Below are positions 34,559 through 44,600 of a DNA stretch of 64,000 nt, in pieces; position 1 is the first letter of the stretch; every line of letters starts with the position of its first letter. The translations under genes and the position numbers were made by a program. The notes below the pieces were generated by a model. The model made no database searches. It saw only the letters and a program-made list of their open reading frames with translations, and had not been told where the DNA came from. This stretch comes from UMGS1649 sp964481385 (GTDB taxonomy: Bacteria; Bacillota; Clostridia; TANB77; CAG-465), in NCBI GenBank assembly GCA_964481385.1, contig CAYZTN010000001.1, positions 12,046-76,045 of the forward strand. The letters run 5' to 3'.

Positions 34559-35411
34559 TTTCTTCACCTCTTTCCGCTTTTTTGTTTATTCTTTTAATAT
34601 TTTCTACACTATCTACTACAAATCTTTCTTCTCCGGGCTCGCCAATCTTTAACTTTACTTTTTGTCCTAATATATCTTCTCCCACAACTTTAGCTTTTTC
34701 ACCCTCATATTCAACTGTCTCGTTCATTTTAGGCATTGTTTTAATCTTTTCTTTATATGCTTCTTCTTCATATTTTATACAACATTTAAGTTTGCCACAG
34801 CAACCAGATAGCTTTTGCATATTTATTTGTAATCCCTGTTCTTTTGCTGTTTTTATAGTTACACCATCAAACTCTTGTAAAAATGCTCTGCAACATAGTT
34901 CTCTACCACAAACTCCTAATGTTGGATATTCTTTTACTTCGTCTCTTGCGCCAATTTGTCTTAATTCAATTCTTGTTCTAAATTCAATTGCAAGTTCTCT
35001 TACCAACTCTCTAAAATCCACTCTTTCTTCTGACGCGAAGTAAAAGATAAGCTTTGTCTCATCTAAAGTATATGTAGCATTTATTAGTTTCATGTTTAAT
35101 TTTAAGTTTTTTATCTTCTCTTTGCATATTTTAAATGCGTCTTTCGCTTGTTCTTTTAATCTTTTGGCATTCTCCATATCACTTTTGGTAGCTGGTCTAA
35201 TTACTTCTTTTATTTCTTTATCTTTTATTTTGCTGTCTTCTGCGTCTAATTTAGAAACGACTCTTGCAAGTTCCACGCCTCTTTCTGACTCTGCTACTAC
35301 CATGTCTCCTACATTAAACAAGTATTTTTTAGGACTTAAGTAACAAAGCTTTCCAGTAGATAGAAATCTTACACATAATACTTTTGGTTCCAATAAATTC
35401 ACCTCACTCAC
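34548..35411 (-). CDS. ricT: PSP1-domain protein RicT/YaaT
   Basis: 287 residues. The PSP1 core runs from CVRFLSTGKLCYLSP through LIFYFASEERVDFRELVREL to RIELRQIGARDEVKEYPTLG. It continues with the cysteine-rich CGRELCCRAFL and KLSGCCGKLKCCIKYE, which bind iron-sulfur clusters in the RicAFT complex of Bacillus. RicT is needed for Spo0A activation, competence and RNase Y-dependent processing. It overlaps holB by eight bases, the usual holB-yaaT order. Confidence 0.94.
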   Translation of the reverse strand: MSEVNLLEPKVLCVRFLSTGKLCYLSPKKYLFNVGDMVVAESERGVELARVVSKLDAEDSKIKDKEIKEVIRPATKSDMENAKRLKEQAKDAFKICKEKIKNLKLNMKLINATYTLDETKLIFYFASEERVDFRELVRELAIEFRTRIELRQIGARDEVKEYPTLGVCGRELCCRAFLQEFDGVTIKTAKEQGLQINMQKLSGCCGKLKCCIKYEEEAYKEKIKTMPKMNETVEYEGEKAKVVGEDILGQKVKLKIGEPGEERFVVDSVENIKRINKKAERGEENGI

Positions 35412-36228
35412 ATAGTTTTATTGCTAATTTCATTTTTTGCATATCTTCGTTTGCATTGCTATTTACTGCTTTCCTTGCGTCTTCTAACAGTGGTAAAGCA
35501 CCGTACATAGCATTTTTTAACATTAAATATTCAATATACTTAAAGATTAATTCGTCCTTTAAACTTACATCTTTTAATAGATTTATAACTGAAATTTTAT
35601 CTTTTGCTTTTATATCCTGTATAATATTAGAAAGGTTTTCTAGAATTTGCTTGTTGCTTTCATCTGCTGCCTTAAGTAACGTACTAATTGAGCCTTCCGC
35701 AAACTGTACAAGTTCTTCGTTTACCTCTATCTTATTTAATGCAATATACTTCTTAATTTCACTTTCGTCTAACGGCTCAAAATATATATTAGTTGTTCTA
35801 GATAGAATTGTACCAAGAAGTCCGTCAATATTACTTGTAACAAGTATTATTATTACGCTTTTAGGCGGTTCTTCTAGCGTCTTAAGCAGTGCATTTTGAG
35901 AAGAATCATTCATTTTGTCCGCCTCGTCTATTACATATACCTTGTACTTTGAAGTAGCTGGTGCTATGTACACATCTGCTATAACTTCGTCTCTTATTTG
36001 CTCTACCAAAATGTTTTGTTTATCTGGCATACGCTCAACATATTTAAAGTCAATATTACCATCTAAATTATTCGTCTTAAACACAGCCTTTGCAAATTCT
36101 TTTGCAACCAAACTCTTTCCAACGCCTTCTTTTCCGTAAAACACATAAGCGTGTGATGGTGTATCTTTTTCTACAGTTGTCTTTAACTTTTCTAATATAT
36201 CTTTATGTCCTAGAACATTTTCAAACAT
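35404..36228 (-). CDS. holB: DNA polymerase III delta' subunit
   Basis: 274 residues. It is a clamp-loader AAA+ subunit: MFENVLGHKDILEKL start, P-loop GKEGVGKSLVAKEFAKAV, KVYVIDEADKMNDSSQNALLKTLEEPP and the ILSRT sensor. Its C-terminal part is short relative to the E. coli protein, as in many Firmicutes. It begins one base after lepB ends and overlaps ricT. Confidence 0.92.
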   Translation of the reverse strand: MFENVLGHKDILEKLKTTVEKDTPSHAYVFYGKEGVGKSLVAKEFAKAVFKTNNLDGNIDFKYVERMPDKQNILVEQIRDEVIADVYIAPATSKYKVYVIDEADKMNDSSQNALLKTLEEPPKSVIIILVTSNIDGLLGTILSRTTNIYFEPLDESEIKKYIALNKIEVNEELVQFAEGSISTLLKAADESNKQILENLSNIIQDIKAKDKISVINLLKDVSLKDELIFKYIEYLMLKNAMYGALPLLEDARKAVNSNANEDMQKMKLAIKLCE

Positions 36229-36229
36229 G

Positions 36230-36856
36230 TTATATTTCTCCTATTTTATTTAATGGCCAAACTCTAATACCTACTATTCCTTCAACTCTTTCTAGTGGTA
36301 CTACTCCAAACTCTCTGCTATCTCTGCTTGCTGCTCTATTATCTCCCATTACAAAAACACAGCCCTCAGGCACTTCTAGTGAGTAATATGCTCCTGTAAT
36401 TGGTGTTACAGTACCCTCTGGTAAATATGTTTCCTCTAGCACTTCGCCGTTTAGTAAAACAGCTCCTTCTTCTGTAATTTCTATAGTATCTCCGCCTACA
36501 GCGATTACTCTTTTTATATAGCTTTTTTTACCAAATTCTAGCACGTTATATGCAAAGTAACTAAAACCATGACGCTCAATATATCCAGCTTTTACATTAC
36601 CGTCCGTATTATCTGTATAGTCTGGTGCTGTAATAGTTACAATCTGGCCTCTTTTTACTTCGTGGTTATATAACACACGTCTACCCACCAAAACTCTTTC
36701 ACCTTCTTTGGCTGTAGGAAACATGGAAGTTTGCTTAATTCCAGCAATTGTTCCAAGAAAATAATTTATACAAACATATATTACGTATGCTATTACAAAG
36801 CAAACTACCCATTCAAATATCTCATTTACCACTTTATTCTTAAATAATTGTTTCAA
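36230..36856 (-). CDS. lepB: signal peptidase I
   Basis: 208 residues. One N-terminal membrane helix (about residues 15-38) is followed by the S26 catalytic parts: Ser in IKQTSMFPTAKEGERVLV, Lys in KKSYIKRVIAVGGDTIEI, and GDNRAASRDSREFG. It removes signal peptides from secreted proteins. It starts 17 bases after metG ends and likely shares its promoter. Confidence 0.95.
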   Translation of the reverse strand: MKQLFKNKVVNEIFEWVVCFVIAYVIYVCINYFLGTIAGIKQTSMFPTAKEGERVLVGRRVLYNHEVKRGQIVTITAPDYTDNTDGNVKAGYIERHGFSYFAYNVLEFGKKSYIKRVIAVGGDTIEITEEGAVLLNGEVLEETYLPEGTVTPITGAYYSLEVPEGCVFVMGDNRAASRDSREFGVVPLERVEGIVGIRVWPLNKIGEI

Positions 36857-36873
36857 GTTTTCTCCTCTTTTCT

Positions 36874-38808
36874 TTAGTGTATGCTTTCACCAAGTGGAAC
36901 CGCATCATCTACAAACAATACTTTCACCGTATCTCCATCGCCTGCAGCAAGAAGCATTCCATTTGACTCTATTCCTCTTAATTTTGCAGGTTTTAAATTG
37001 CTTACTAGTGCTACTTTTTTACCCACTAATTCTTCTTCTTTATAATATGGAACAAGTCCAGATACAACGGTACGTTTCTCATATCCTAAATCCACCTCAA
37101 GTTTATACAACTTCTTAGCGTCAGGAATACGTTCTACAGATAGTATCTTAGCTACTTTAAGTTTTACTTTATCCACATCGTCTATTGTAATTTCTTCGTC
37201 TTTTTCAACATTTTCCACTTTTGTTTGCTCCTCTTCTTTCACATTTTTTGAAGCAAGTTCCTCTAATTTTTTTGCAGCGTCTATTCTTGCAAATAACACT
37301 TCTGCAGTTCCAACTTTTGTACCGGCTTTCATTTTGCCAAATGAATTAATACTTTCGATATCTGCACTTTCTGCGTTTATTTGTTTAATAATCTTTTCTG
37401 CAGTTTCTGGCATAATGCATTTTAACATTACAGCTATTATTCTTATTGCCTCAATTAAATTGTATAACACAGTTTTTAAAGTTTCTTTACCTTCTTCAGT
37501 CTTTGCAAGTACCCAAGGTGCTGTTTCGTCAATATATTTATTGCTACGTCTTGCAGCTATCATTATTTGTTCAATAGCTTCTGCTACATGTATATTTTCC
37601 ATTTTTTCAATATACGTTTTTGCAGCGTCAGTAACACACGCTTTTAAATCTTTGTCTATGTCGCTTTCTGCTCTTGGCATGAAAAGCTCACCGTCAAAAT
37701 ATTTATTTACCATTGTTACTGTTCTGTTTACAAGGTTGCCTAATGTATTTGCAAGGTCTGTATTGTATTTTTCAATTACACCTTCATAAGTAATGTTTCC
37801 GTCTTGTGCATAAGGCATTTCAGACAAGCAAAAATATCTTACTGCGTCTACGCCAAATTCCTCTGCTAGTTCGTCAGCATATATAACATTACCTTTAGAT
37901 TTGCTCATTTTGTCACTGCCAAATAACATCCAACCATGTGCATATATCTTTTTAGGGAGTGGTTCACCTAGTGCCATCAAAATTATTGGCCAATATATAG
38001 CGTGAAATCTTAAAATATCTTTTCCTATTACATGTAAATCTGCTGGCCAGTTTTTATTATATAATTCTGACTTGTTATCGCACTCGTAACCTAAAGCAGT
38101 TATATAGTTAGTTAAAGCGTCTATCCATACATAAACTACATGGCCTGGGTTAAAATCTACTGGTATTCCCCAAGTAAAAGATGTTCTAGATACACATAAA
38201 TCTTGAAGTCCTGCTTTTAAGAAGTTGTTCATTATCTCTTTTTTTCTAGATTCAGGCTCAATAAAACCTGGATGAGACTCAATGTATTCAATTAGTCTAT
38301 CTTGGTATTTGCTACATTTTAAGAAATATGCTTCTTCTTTAGCTTTTTTTACTTCACGACCACAATCTGGACATTTTCCATCAACTAATTGTGTATCTGT
38401 AAAGAAAGATTCACATGGTGTACAGTAATTTCCTTCATATTCTCCAAGATAAATATCTCCTTGCTCATATAGCTTTTTAAATATTTTTTGAACTGTTTTT
38501 TCGTGGTAATCGTCAGTTGTACGGATAAACTTATCAAAAGTTGTATTCATACCTTTCCATATCTTTTTAACTTCTCCTGCTACTCCGTCAACATATTCTT
38601 TTGGAGATATGCCAGACTTTTCAGCTATTTCTTGTATTTTTTGACCATGCTCATCTGTTCCAGTTAAAAAGTAAACGTCTTTTCCCATTAAGCTATTAAA
38701 TCTTGCAATTGCGTCTGTTAATATAATCTCATAAGTATTACCAATATGCGGTTTTCTTGATGTATATGCGATTGCTGTTGTTATATAAAACTTCTCTTTT
38801 TCGTTCAT
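36874..38808 (-). CDS. metG: methionyl-tRNA synthetase
   Basis: 644 residues. The HIGH-type motif is in SRKPHIGNTYE (residues 18-27), a zinc-binding region has CTPCESFF and CPDCGREV, and KMSKSKGNVIYADEL is near residue 300. The C-terminal tRNA-binding OB domain (about 545-644) starts KLKVAKILSVERIPDAKKLY. The start follows GGAGGAAC. Its own perfect promoter lies upstream, divergent from murD; no T-box leader is present. Confidence 0.98.
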   Translation of the reverse strand: MNEKEKFYITTAIAYTSRKPHIGNTYEIILTDAIARFNSLMGKDVYFLTGTDEHGQKIQEIAEKSGISPKEYVDGVAGEVKKIWKGMNTTFDKFIRTTDDYHEKTVQKIFKKLYEQGDIYLGEYEGNYCTPCESFFTDTQLVDGKCPDCGREVKKAKEEAYFLKCSKYQDRLIEYIESHPGFIEPESRKKEIMNNFLKAGLQDLCVSRTSFTWGIPVDFNPGHVVYVWIDALTNYITALGYECDNKSELYNKNWPADLHVIGKDILRFHAIYWPIILMALGEPLPKKIYAHGWMLFGSDKMSKSKGNVIYADELAEEFGVDAVRYFCLSEMPYAQDGNITYEGVIEKYNTDLANTLGNLVNRTVTMVNKYFDGELFMPRAESDIDKDLKACVTDAAKTYIEKMENIHVAEAIEQIMIAARRSNKYIDETAPWVLAKTEEGKETLKTVLYNLIEAIRIIAVMLKCIMPETAEKIIKQINAESADIESINSFGKMKAGTKVGTAEVLFARIDAAKKLEELASKNVKEEEQTKVENVEKDEEITIDDVDKVKLKVAKILSVERIPDAKKLYKLEVDLGYEKRTVVSGLVPYYKEEELVGKKVALVSNLKPAKLRGIESNGMLLAAGDGDTVKVLFVDDAVPLGESIH

Positions 38809-38844
38809 TTTGTTCCTCCGATTTTTCCAATTTTCCTAGATATA

Positions 38845-38873
38845 ATTATATGACACAAGTAGCCGTTTGTCAA
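38845..38873 (-). promoter_or_regulatory. promoter of metG
   Basis: On the minus strand, TTGACA (38873-38868), 17 bases, TATAAT (38850-38845): both hexamers are perfect. The start lies about 30 bases before the metG ATG. Confidence 0.8.
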
Positions 38874-38906
38874 CGAAAACAAAGAACTCAATTTTAATAT
38901 TGTGGG

Positions 38907-38935
38907 TTGTTATTTTTTTAAAACTGTAATATACT
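38907..38935 (+). promoter_or_regulatory. promoter of murD
   Basis: TTGTTA (38907-38912), 17 bases, TATACT (38930-38935), followed by GGAAGTG and the murD ATG at 38961. Confidence 0.5.
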
Positions 38936-38960
38936 ATGTATTGTATAAGGAAGTGAAAAA

Positions 38961-40376
38961 ATGAACACAAAATTAGAAAAATTTAAAAATACAATAAAGG
39001 GTAAAAAAGTAGGAGTAATAGGAATTGGGATTAGCAATATTCCAGCAATAAAATATTTAGCAAGTATGGGAGCTAAAGTTACTGCATTAGACAAAAGAGA
39101 AGCTTTAGATATACCCACAGAAGATTTAGAAAATTTAGGTGTGCAGTTTGTACTTGGCGAAAGCTATTTATCTAATTTAAACGGTTTTGATTATATACTT
39201 CGTTCACCTGGTGTAAAACCTTTCACACCAGAATTAGAAAAAGCAGTAAACAGCGGAGTTAAACTTACATCAGAAATTGAACTTTTAATGGAACTTGCAC
39301 CATGTAAAATAATCGGAGTTACTGGGAGCGACGGAAAAACTACAACTACCACTTTAATTTCAATGTTTTTAAAGGAGGCTGGCTTTAATGTATGGCTTGG
39401 TGGAAATATTGGTACACCATTATTTAGCAAGTTAGATGAAATGAAAGATACGGATATTGTAGTTTTGGAACTAAGCAGTTTTCAACTTATGACTGCTAAG
39501 CAAAGTCCAGATATTTCTGTTGTTACAAATATATCTCCTAACCACCTAGACTACCATAGAAGTTATGACGAATATATTGAGGCTAAAGAAAATATATTTT
39601 TACACGAAAGTAATAATACTGTAGTGTTTAACGCAGACGATGGTATGACAGAAAAGTTTTTGAAAGACATTGAAAAAAATGAGATTAGTAAAAGTGTTAA
39701 ATATTTTAGCCTAAATAAAATGGAAAAAATAGGGTGTTTTTTCAAAGATGGTTTTATATACTACAATAACGGTAAAACAGTAGAAACAATAGAAAGTAAA
39801 GAAAACATTAGGTTAGTCGGAATGCATAACATCGCTAATATATGTGCGGCAGCTTCTGCAGTAATAGACCTTACAGGAATTGAAGCCATAGTACGTGTTA
39901 TAACTACATTTAACGGTGTAAAACACCGAATGCAACATATTGCTACAATAAACGGTGTAAAATGGTACAATGATTCAATTGGAACGAGCCCTTCAAGAAC
40001 AATGGCTGGTTTAAACTCTTTTGATAAAAAAATAATACTTATTGCTGGTGGATATGACAAACACATTCCATACGATGTTTTAGGTGAACCTATTTTAAAT
40101 AAAGTAAAACACTTGGTTTTACTTGGTGCAACCGCTCCTAAAATTGAAAACGCAGTAATAGATGCAGCGGAGAAACTCAACAAAAATCACACTGATTTTT
40201 TAACAATTACAAATTGTAATTCACTAGAAGAATGTGTTAATTATTGCAATTCAATTGCGAGTAGTGGCGATATAGTTGTAATGTCTCCGGCTTCTGCTTC
40301 TTTTGATATGTACAAAAACTTTGAACAAAGAGGAGAACACTTCTACAGATTAGTAGATAACTTAAAAGACGCGTAA
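38961..40376 (+). CDS. murD: UDP-N-acetylmuramoylalanine--D-glutamate ligase
   Basis: 471 residues. MurD adds D-glutamate to UDP-MurNAc-L-alanine in peptidoglycan synthesis. Seen are the N-terminal VGVIGIGISNIPAIKYLASMG, the ATP-binding GVTGSDGKTTTTTLI near residue 120, VLELSSFQL, VVTNISPNHLDYH, and the C-terminal YNDSIGTSPSRTMAGL and IAGGYDKHIPYD. It is transcribed alone and rightward, away from any dcw cluster, between metG and an XRE regulator gene. Confidence 0.97.
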   Translation: MNTKLEKFKNTIKGKKVGVIGIGISNIPAIKYLASMGAKVTALDKREALDIPTEDLENLGVQFVLGESYLSNLNGFDYILRSPGVKPFTPELEKAVNSGVKLTSEIELLMELAPCKIIGVTGSDGKTTTTTLISMFLKEAGFNVWLGGNIGTPLFSKLDEMKDTDIVVLELSSFQLMTAKQSPDISVVTNISPNHLDYHRSYDEYIEAKENIFLHESNNTVVFNADDGMTEKFLKDIEKNEISKSVKYFSLNKMEKIGCFFKDGFIYYNNGKTVETIESKENIRLVGMHNIANICAAASAVIDLTGIEAIVRVITTFNGVKHRMQHIATINGVKWYNDSIGTSPSRTMAGLNSFDKKIILIAGGYDKHIPYDVLGEPILNKVKHLVLLGATAPKIENAVIDAAEKLNKNHTDFLTITNCNSLEECVNYCNSIASSGDIVVMSPASASFDMYKNFEQRGEHFYRLVDNLKDA

Positions 40377-40387
40377 TGCGTCTTTTT
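40364..40387 (+). terminator. terminator of murD
   Basis: AAAAGACGC (40364-40372) and GCGTCTTTTTT (40378 onward) form the stem, and the loop holds the murD stop codon. The T-run follows directly. Confidence 0.85.
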
Positions 40388-40708
40388 TCATTCTGTAAAA
40401 TTATCTCTAAATTCTTTAACCATTTTCTTTAATACAGCTAGTTGTTTATCTGTTAAATACACATCTGCAACTTCGCTGGCTGGTATAGTTAAAGAATCCG
40501 CAAACATAGTATCTAAACTCATATTTAAAACATTTGCAAGTCTTATTGCAGTTGTTACGCTTGGAGCTTTTACTCCTCTTTCAATATCTCCTAGGAAATT
40601 TTGAGATACCCCTATTTCTTCAGCTAATGCATATTGAGTCATATCTTTACTAAGTCGACCCGCTCTTACCCTTTTACCCAACATGTTTAAATTCAAATAT
40701 TTTGACAT
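40388..40708 (-). CDS. XRE-family transcriptional regulator
   Basis: 106 residues from the ATG at 40708, with GAGGTG six bases upstream. Residues 12-70 are a Cro/C1 helix-turn-helix (KRVRAGRLSKDMTQYALAEE, then IGVSQNFLGDIERGVKAPSV). The C-terminus (LTDKQLAVLKKMVKEFRDNF) is a short helix for dimerisation. The family is broad, and the target is unknown. It converges on murD and lies downstream of acpS. Confidence 0.85.
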   Translation of the reverse strand: MSKYLNLNMLGKRVRAGRLSKDMTQYALAEEIGVSQNFLGDIERGVKAPSVTTAIRLANVLNMSLDTMFADSLTIPASEVADVYLTDKQLAVLKKMVKEFRDNFTE

Positions 40709-40787
40709 TATTTTCACCTCAGGTAAAATATATAGTAATAGCGTTTAAAACTGAACAAACCTTAAGTTTTAATATAAACACTTGGTG

Positions 40788-41180
40788 TTAAGTTTTTATA
40801 GAAACTACTGCATTTGCCACAGCAACTTTCTCTATGTGAGATATACTAACGTCTATAATGATAGTTTTTTCCTGTTGCGCCAAATCTAGTTTTGTGTTAT
40901 TTAAAATTACATACGGCCTATTTAAGCATGTGTTATCATTTAAAATTTCTATATCCCCTAACCAAATTGTGTCTCCATACTTTGCTGATAACGCTTTATA
41001 CACGGCCTCTTTTGCTGCAAACCTTCCGGCATAATACTGGTATTTTATGCTTTCCGACTTTTTTTCCCCTACCTCAATTTCTTTCTCTGTAAATACTTTT
41101 TCTTTAAAGCCAACTGTATCTTGTATGGCTTTCTTTACTCTTTCGACTTCAATTATATCTGTTCCACAAAACTGTAACAT
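40788..41180 (-). CDS. acpS: holo-[acyl-carrier-protein] synthase
   Basis: 130 residues from the ATG at 41180, which follows GGGGGAGAGT; the frame is open to 41216. AcpS moves 4'-phosphopantetheine from CoA to apo-ACP. The metal-binding aspartate is in FCGTDIIEVERVKKA, and the second motif is AGRFAAKEAVYKALSAKYG. It diverges from the tRNA-Pro gene. Confidence 0.93.
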   Translation of the reverse strand: MLQFCGTDIIEVERVKKAIQDTVGFKEKVFTEKEIEVGEKKSESIKYQYYAGRFAAKEAVYKALSAKYGDTIWLGDIEILNDNTCLNRPYVILNNTKLDLAQQEKTIIIDVSISHIEKVAVANAVVSIKT

Positions 41181-41221
41181 ACTCTCCCCCAAAAACTTAC
41201 ACATAAATTTTAACACAAGTA

Positions 41222-41250
41222 TTGCTTTTTTTCAAATTATGTATTATAAT
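41222..41250 (+). promoter_or_regulatory. promoter of tRNA-Pro
   Basis: TTGCTT (41222-41227), 17 bases, TATAAT (41245-41250), eleven bases before the mature 5' end. Confidence 0.65.
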
Positions 41251-41260
41251 AATTGTGTTA

Positions 41261-41336
41261 CGGGGCGTAGCTCAGTTGGTAGAGCGCGTGGTTTGGGACC
41301 ATGAGGTCGCAGGTTCGGGTCCTGTCGCTCCGACCA
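41261..41336 (+). tRNA. tRNA-Pro (anticodon TGG)
   Basis: All arms fold: acceptor CGGGGCG with CGCTCCG (one G-U), D arm GCTCAGTTGGTAGAGC, anticodon arm CGTGG-TTTGGGA-CCATG with anticodon TGG at 41294-41296, and T arm CAGGTTCGGGTCCTG. The 3' CCA is encoded. It is a single tRNA with its own promoter and terminator. Confidence 0.97.
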
Positions 41337-41344
41337 TATTAACG

Positions 41345-41378
41345 AAAAATTCTAAGTTTTGTTACTTAGAATTTTTTT
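41345..41378 (+). terminator. terminator of tRNA-Pro
   Basis: AAAAATTCTAAG (41345-41356) pairs with CTTAGAATTTTT (41365-41376); more T follow. Confidence 0.85.
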
Positions 41379-41380
41379 AT

Positions 41381-41618
41381 GCTTTCTTTTTTAATAAACT
41401 TCCATCGGATTTTTTATTTACTCCTATAAAGCTTGTTTCACTCACATTCACTAAAATGTCCTTTATGTCTGATAGTTGTTACCTCTGTCCCTTAAATTGG
41501 TCAAAACCGTCCATGACCATTTAGTCACTTAGTTTATCTTTCTTCAATTGATTTGCTATATATTCATTTGATTTCTTGGTATTCTTGCTAGCTCCACAGA
41601 CTATCTAGTTATTTGTAC
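41381..41618. other. gene-free stretch between tRNA-Pro and polC
   Basis: No intact gene is visible. On the minus strand there are short open pieces (for example around 41519-41395, with an internal TAA) that look like a decayed coding remnant, but no family is recognisable. Confidence 0.35.
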
Positions 41619-41657
41619 AATCAGTGTCATTTGAAAACGTCCCAAATGGCACTGATT
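41619..41657. repeat. dispersed palindromic element, copy E
   Basis: AATCAGTGTCATTTG (41619-41633) and CAAATGGCACTGATT (41643-41657) pair over 15 bp with one G-U. The loop AAAACGTCC is the complement of the GGACGTTTT core of copy A. It ends two bases before the polC stop codon and can act as the terminator of the rpsB-polC gene series. Confidence 0.85.
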
Positions 41658-41659
41658 AA

Positions 41660-44600
41660 TTACAAATTATCAAACAAGCTTACTTGAAGTGAGTTTGGCA
41701 TTCCTTTTAAACAGCCATAGCTTTCCAAAAGTTCCATTCCTGACTTTCCAAGCTTCGCTCTTCTCATCAAATCTTCTTTTGAGTTAAATTGCTCTTCTTC
41801 TCTTGCCTTTAACACATTTTCTGCGTTAACTTCACCAAAGTTTGGTATTGCAGATAGAGGTGGTCTTAAGCTTCCATCTTCTATCAAAAATTTCTTGGAA
41901 TGAGATTTATACAAGTCTATTGGTAAGAAGTTTATATGTCTTTTATTCATTTCAAGCACTATCTCCAAGATTGGATACATGCCTTTTTCTTTCTGACTCG
42001 CTTGATTACCAAGCATATCTATTTCTTTCATTTTCTCTAAAACTTTTGTCTCTCCGTAAAGCATGGAATCTGCATCAAATTCGTCAGCACGTATTGAGAA
42101 AAATGCTGCATAATATGCTTCTGGAATATGTACTTTAAACCACGCAATTCTAAACGCCATTGTAACGTATGCTACAGCATGGGCTTTTGGGAACATGTAC
42201 TTTATCTTTTTACATGAGTCTATATACCAATCTGGAACACCATGTTCTTTCATCTGCGTCTCATAATCTGGCCACTTTGGCTCTTTTCCTTTAGCTACTT
42301 TTCCTTTACGCACACTTTCCATTATTTTAAATGCCGTGTTTGGCTCAAGTCCTTTATCCATAAGATAAATCATTATATCGTCACGAGTACAAATAGCTTC
42401 ACTAAGTGTTGCTCTTCCTTCTTCAATAAGGGTTTGTGCATTGTTTAGCCACACGTCTGTACCATGTGACAAACCAGAAATACGAATTAGTTCCTCAAAT
42501 GTAGTAGGTTTCGTATCTACAAGCATACCTCTAACAAACTTTGTTCCAAACTCTGGCACGCCGTATGTTCCTACTTCAGAGTGTATTTCCTCTTTTGTAA
42601 CGCCTAATGCGTCAGTTGAACTAAATATGGACATGGTGTCTTTATCGTCTAGTGGTATTGTTTTTGGGTCTACTCCTGTTAAATCTTGCAACATACGAAT
42701 AACCGTTGGGTCATCGTGTCCAAGTATATCTAGCTTTAGTAAGTTTTTATCTATTGAGTGGTAATCAAAATGAGTTGTAACTATTGTCGAATGAGGATCA
42801 TCGGCTGGGTGCTGTACAGGACAAAACTCATATATTTCCCTTCCTTTTGGTACAACTATAATTCCACCAGGGTGCTGACCTGACGTCCTTTTAATACCAG
42901 TACAGCCTCTTGCAATTCTATTTATCTCAGGTGTAAGCATTTTTTTATTACGTTCTTCCAAGTATTTTAATACAAAACCATAGGCTGTTTTATCTGCAAC
43001 CGTACCTATTGTTCCAGCTTTGTATGTAGTTCCTTTTCCAAATATTACTTCTGTATATCTATGTGCTTTTGCCTGGTAATCTCCTGAGAAGTTAAGGTCA
43101 ATATCTGGCTCTTTGTCTCCATTAAAACCTAGGAACGTCTCGAATGGAATATCCATTCCGTCTTTTTCAAGTTTTTCACCACACACTGGGCAATCTTTAT
43201 CCGGTAAGTCAAAGCCATTTTTTACGCCATGGTCTGAAAAATCTGAATACTTACACTTTTTACATCTATAGTGTGCTTTTAAAGAGTTTACCTCAGTAAT
43301 ACCAGTCATGTTTGCAACAAATGACGAACCAACAGAACCTCTGGAACCAACTAGATAACCATCTTCATTAGACTTCCAAACAAGTTTTTGAGCAATGATA
43401 TACATTACGGAGAAGCCGTTTTTAATAATTGAGTCTAGCTCTTTTTCAAGTCTTTCTTTTACTATGTCAGGAAGTGGGTCGCCATAAAGTTCATGCGCCT
43501 TGCTTTCTGCAATATTTCTAATAGTTTCCTCACAGCCATCAATGTGTGGCGGACACTTTTCATCAGATATTGGAGTAATTCTGTCGCACATATCTGCAAC
43601 TAAGTTTGTGTTCGTTACAACTATTTCATATGCTTTCTCTGGTGGCAAGTAATCAAACTCTTTTAACATTTCTTCCGTTGTTCTAAAGTATAGCGGTGCT
43701 TGTTCATCTGCGTCACTAAAGCCCATTCCAGCCATTATTATCCTTCTATATATCTCGTCTTCTGGGTTTAAAAAGTGAACGTCACACGTTGCAACAACGG
43801 GCTTATTTAACTTTTCTCCCAAGTTTACTATATCTACATTTATCTGTTTTAATTCTTCTTCACTTAAATATACTAACTCGCCTTTTTTGTTTTCTCTACC
43901 ACTACGCGTATAGAATCTGTTGTTGCCTAAAGGTTGTACCTCTAAATAGTCATAGAAGTTTGCAATAGCTTCAATTTGCTCTGGGCTTTCTTTTTCAAAT
44001 ATTGCTTGGTAAAGCTCGCCACTTTCACACGCACTTCCAATAAGCAAACCTTCTTTGTACCTATTTAACATTGACCTAGATATTCTAGGACGTTTATTAA
44101 AATATGTAACATGTGAGTAGGATATAAGGCGGTAAAGATTTTTAAGTCCCGTGTAATTTTTAGCAAATATTATTATGTGGTAATATGGCAGACGTTTCAT
44201 ATCTTCAATCTGACTCGAATATACATAACCTGTAATGTCTATTCCGCGAGACACTGCATCTTCCAACATTTTAAGCATGACATGAACAGTAGCTCTTGTG
44301 TCGTTTATTGCTCTATGTGCTCCTTCAAGTGTTACGCCTAAATTTTCTGCAAGTGTTCCAAGTTTGTGATTTTCAAATGTTGGATAAAGTTCACGTGCAA
44401 TAACTAATGTATCCATAACATAAGGTGTCATTTTATCCCAGATTTTTTGTTCTTCTGCATTATGACGTATAAAACCCACATCGAACTTGGCATTATGTGC
44501 AACAAGTACACTTCCAGATATAAAGTCCAAAAATTTTGGCAAAACGTCCTCTATTGTTGGTGCGTCTTTTACCATATCTGGAGTAATATGCGTTAACTCT

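Noticed and set aside
40388..40708. XRE protein as the HipB partner of the HipA-like kinase
   Set aside because: It lies about 16 kb away with its own context (acpS, murD), so there is no positional support.
41222..41524. Reading frames over the tRNA-Pro region
   Set aside because: They translate the tRNA sequence itself (the VAQLVERVVWD type of artefact).
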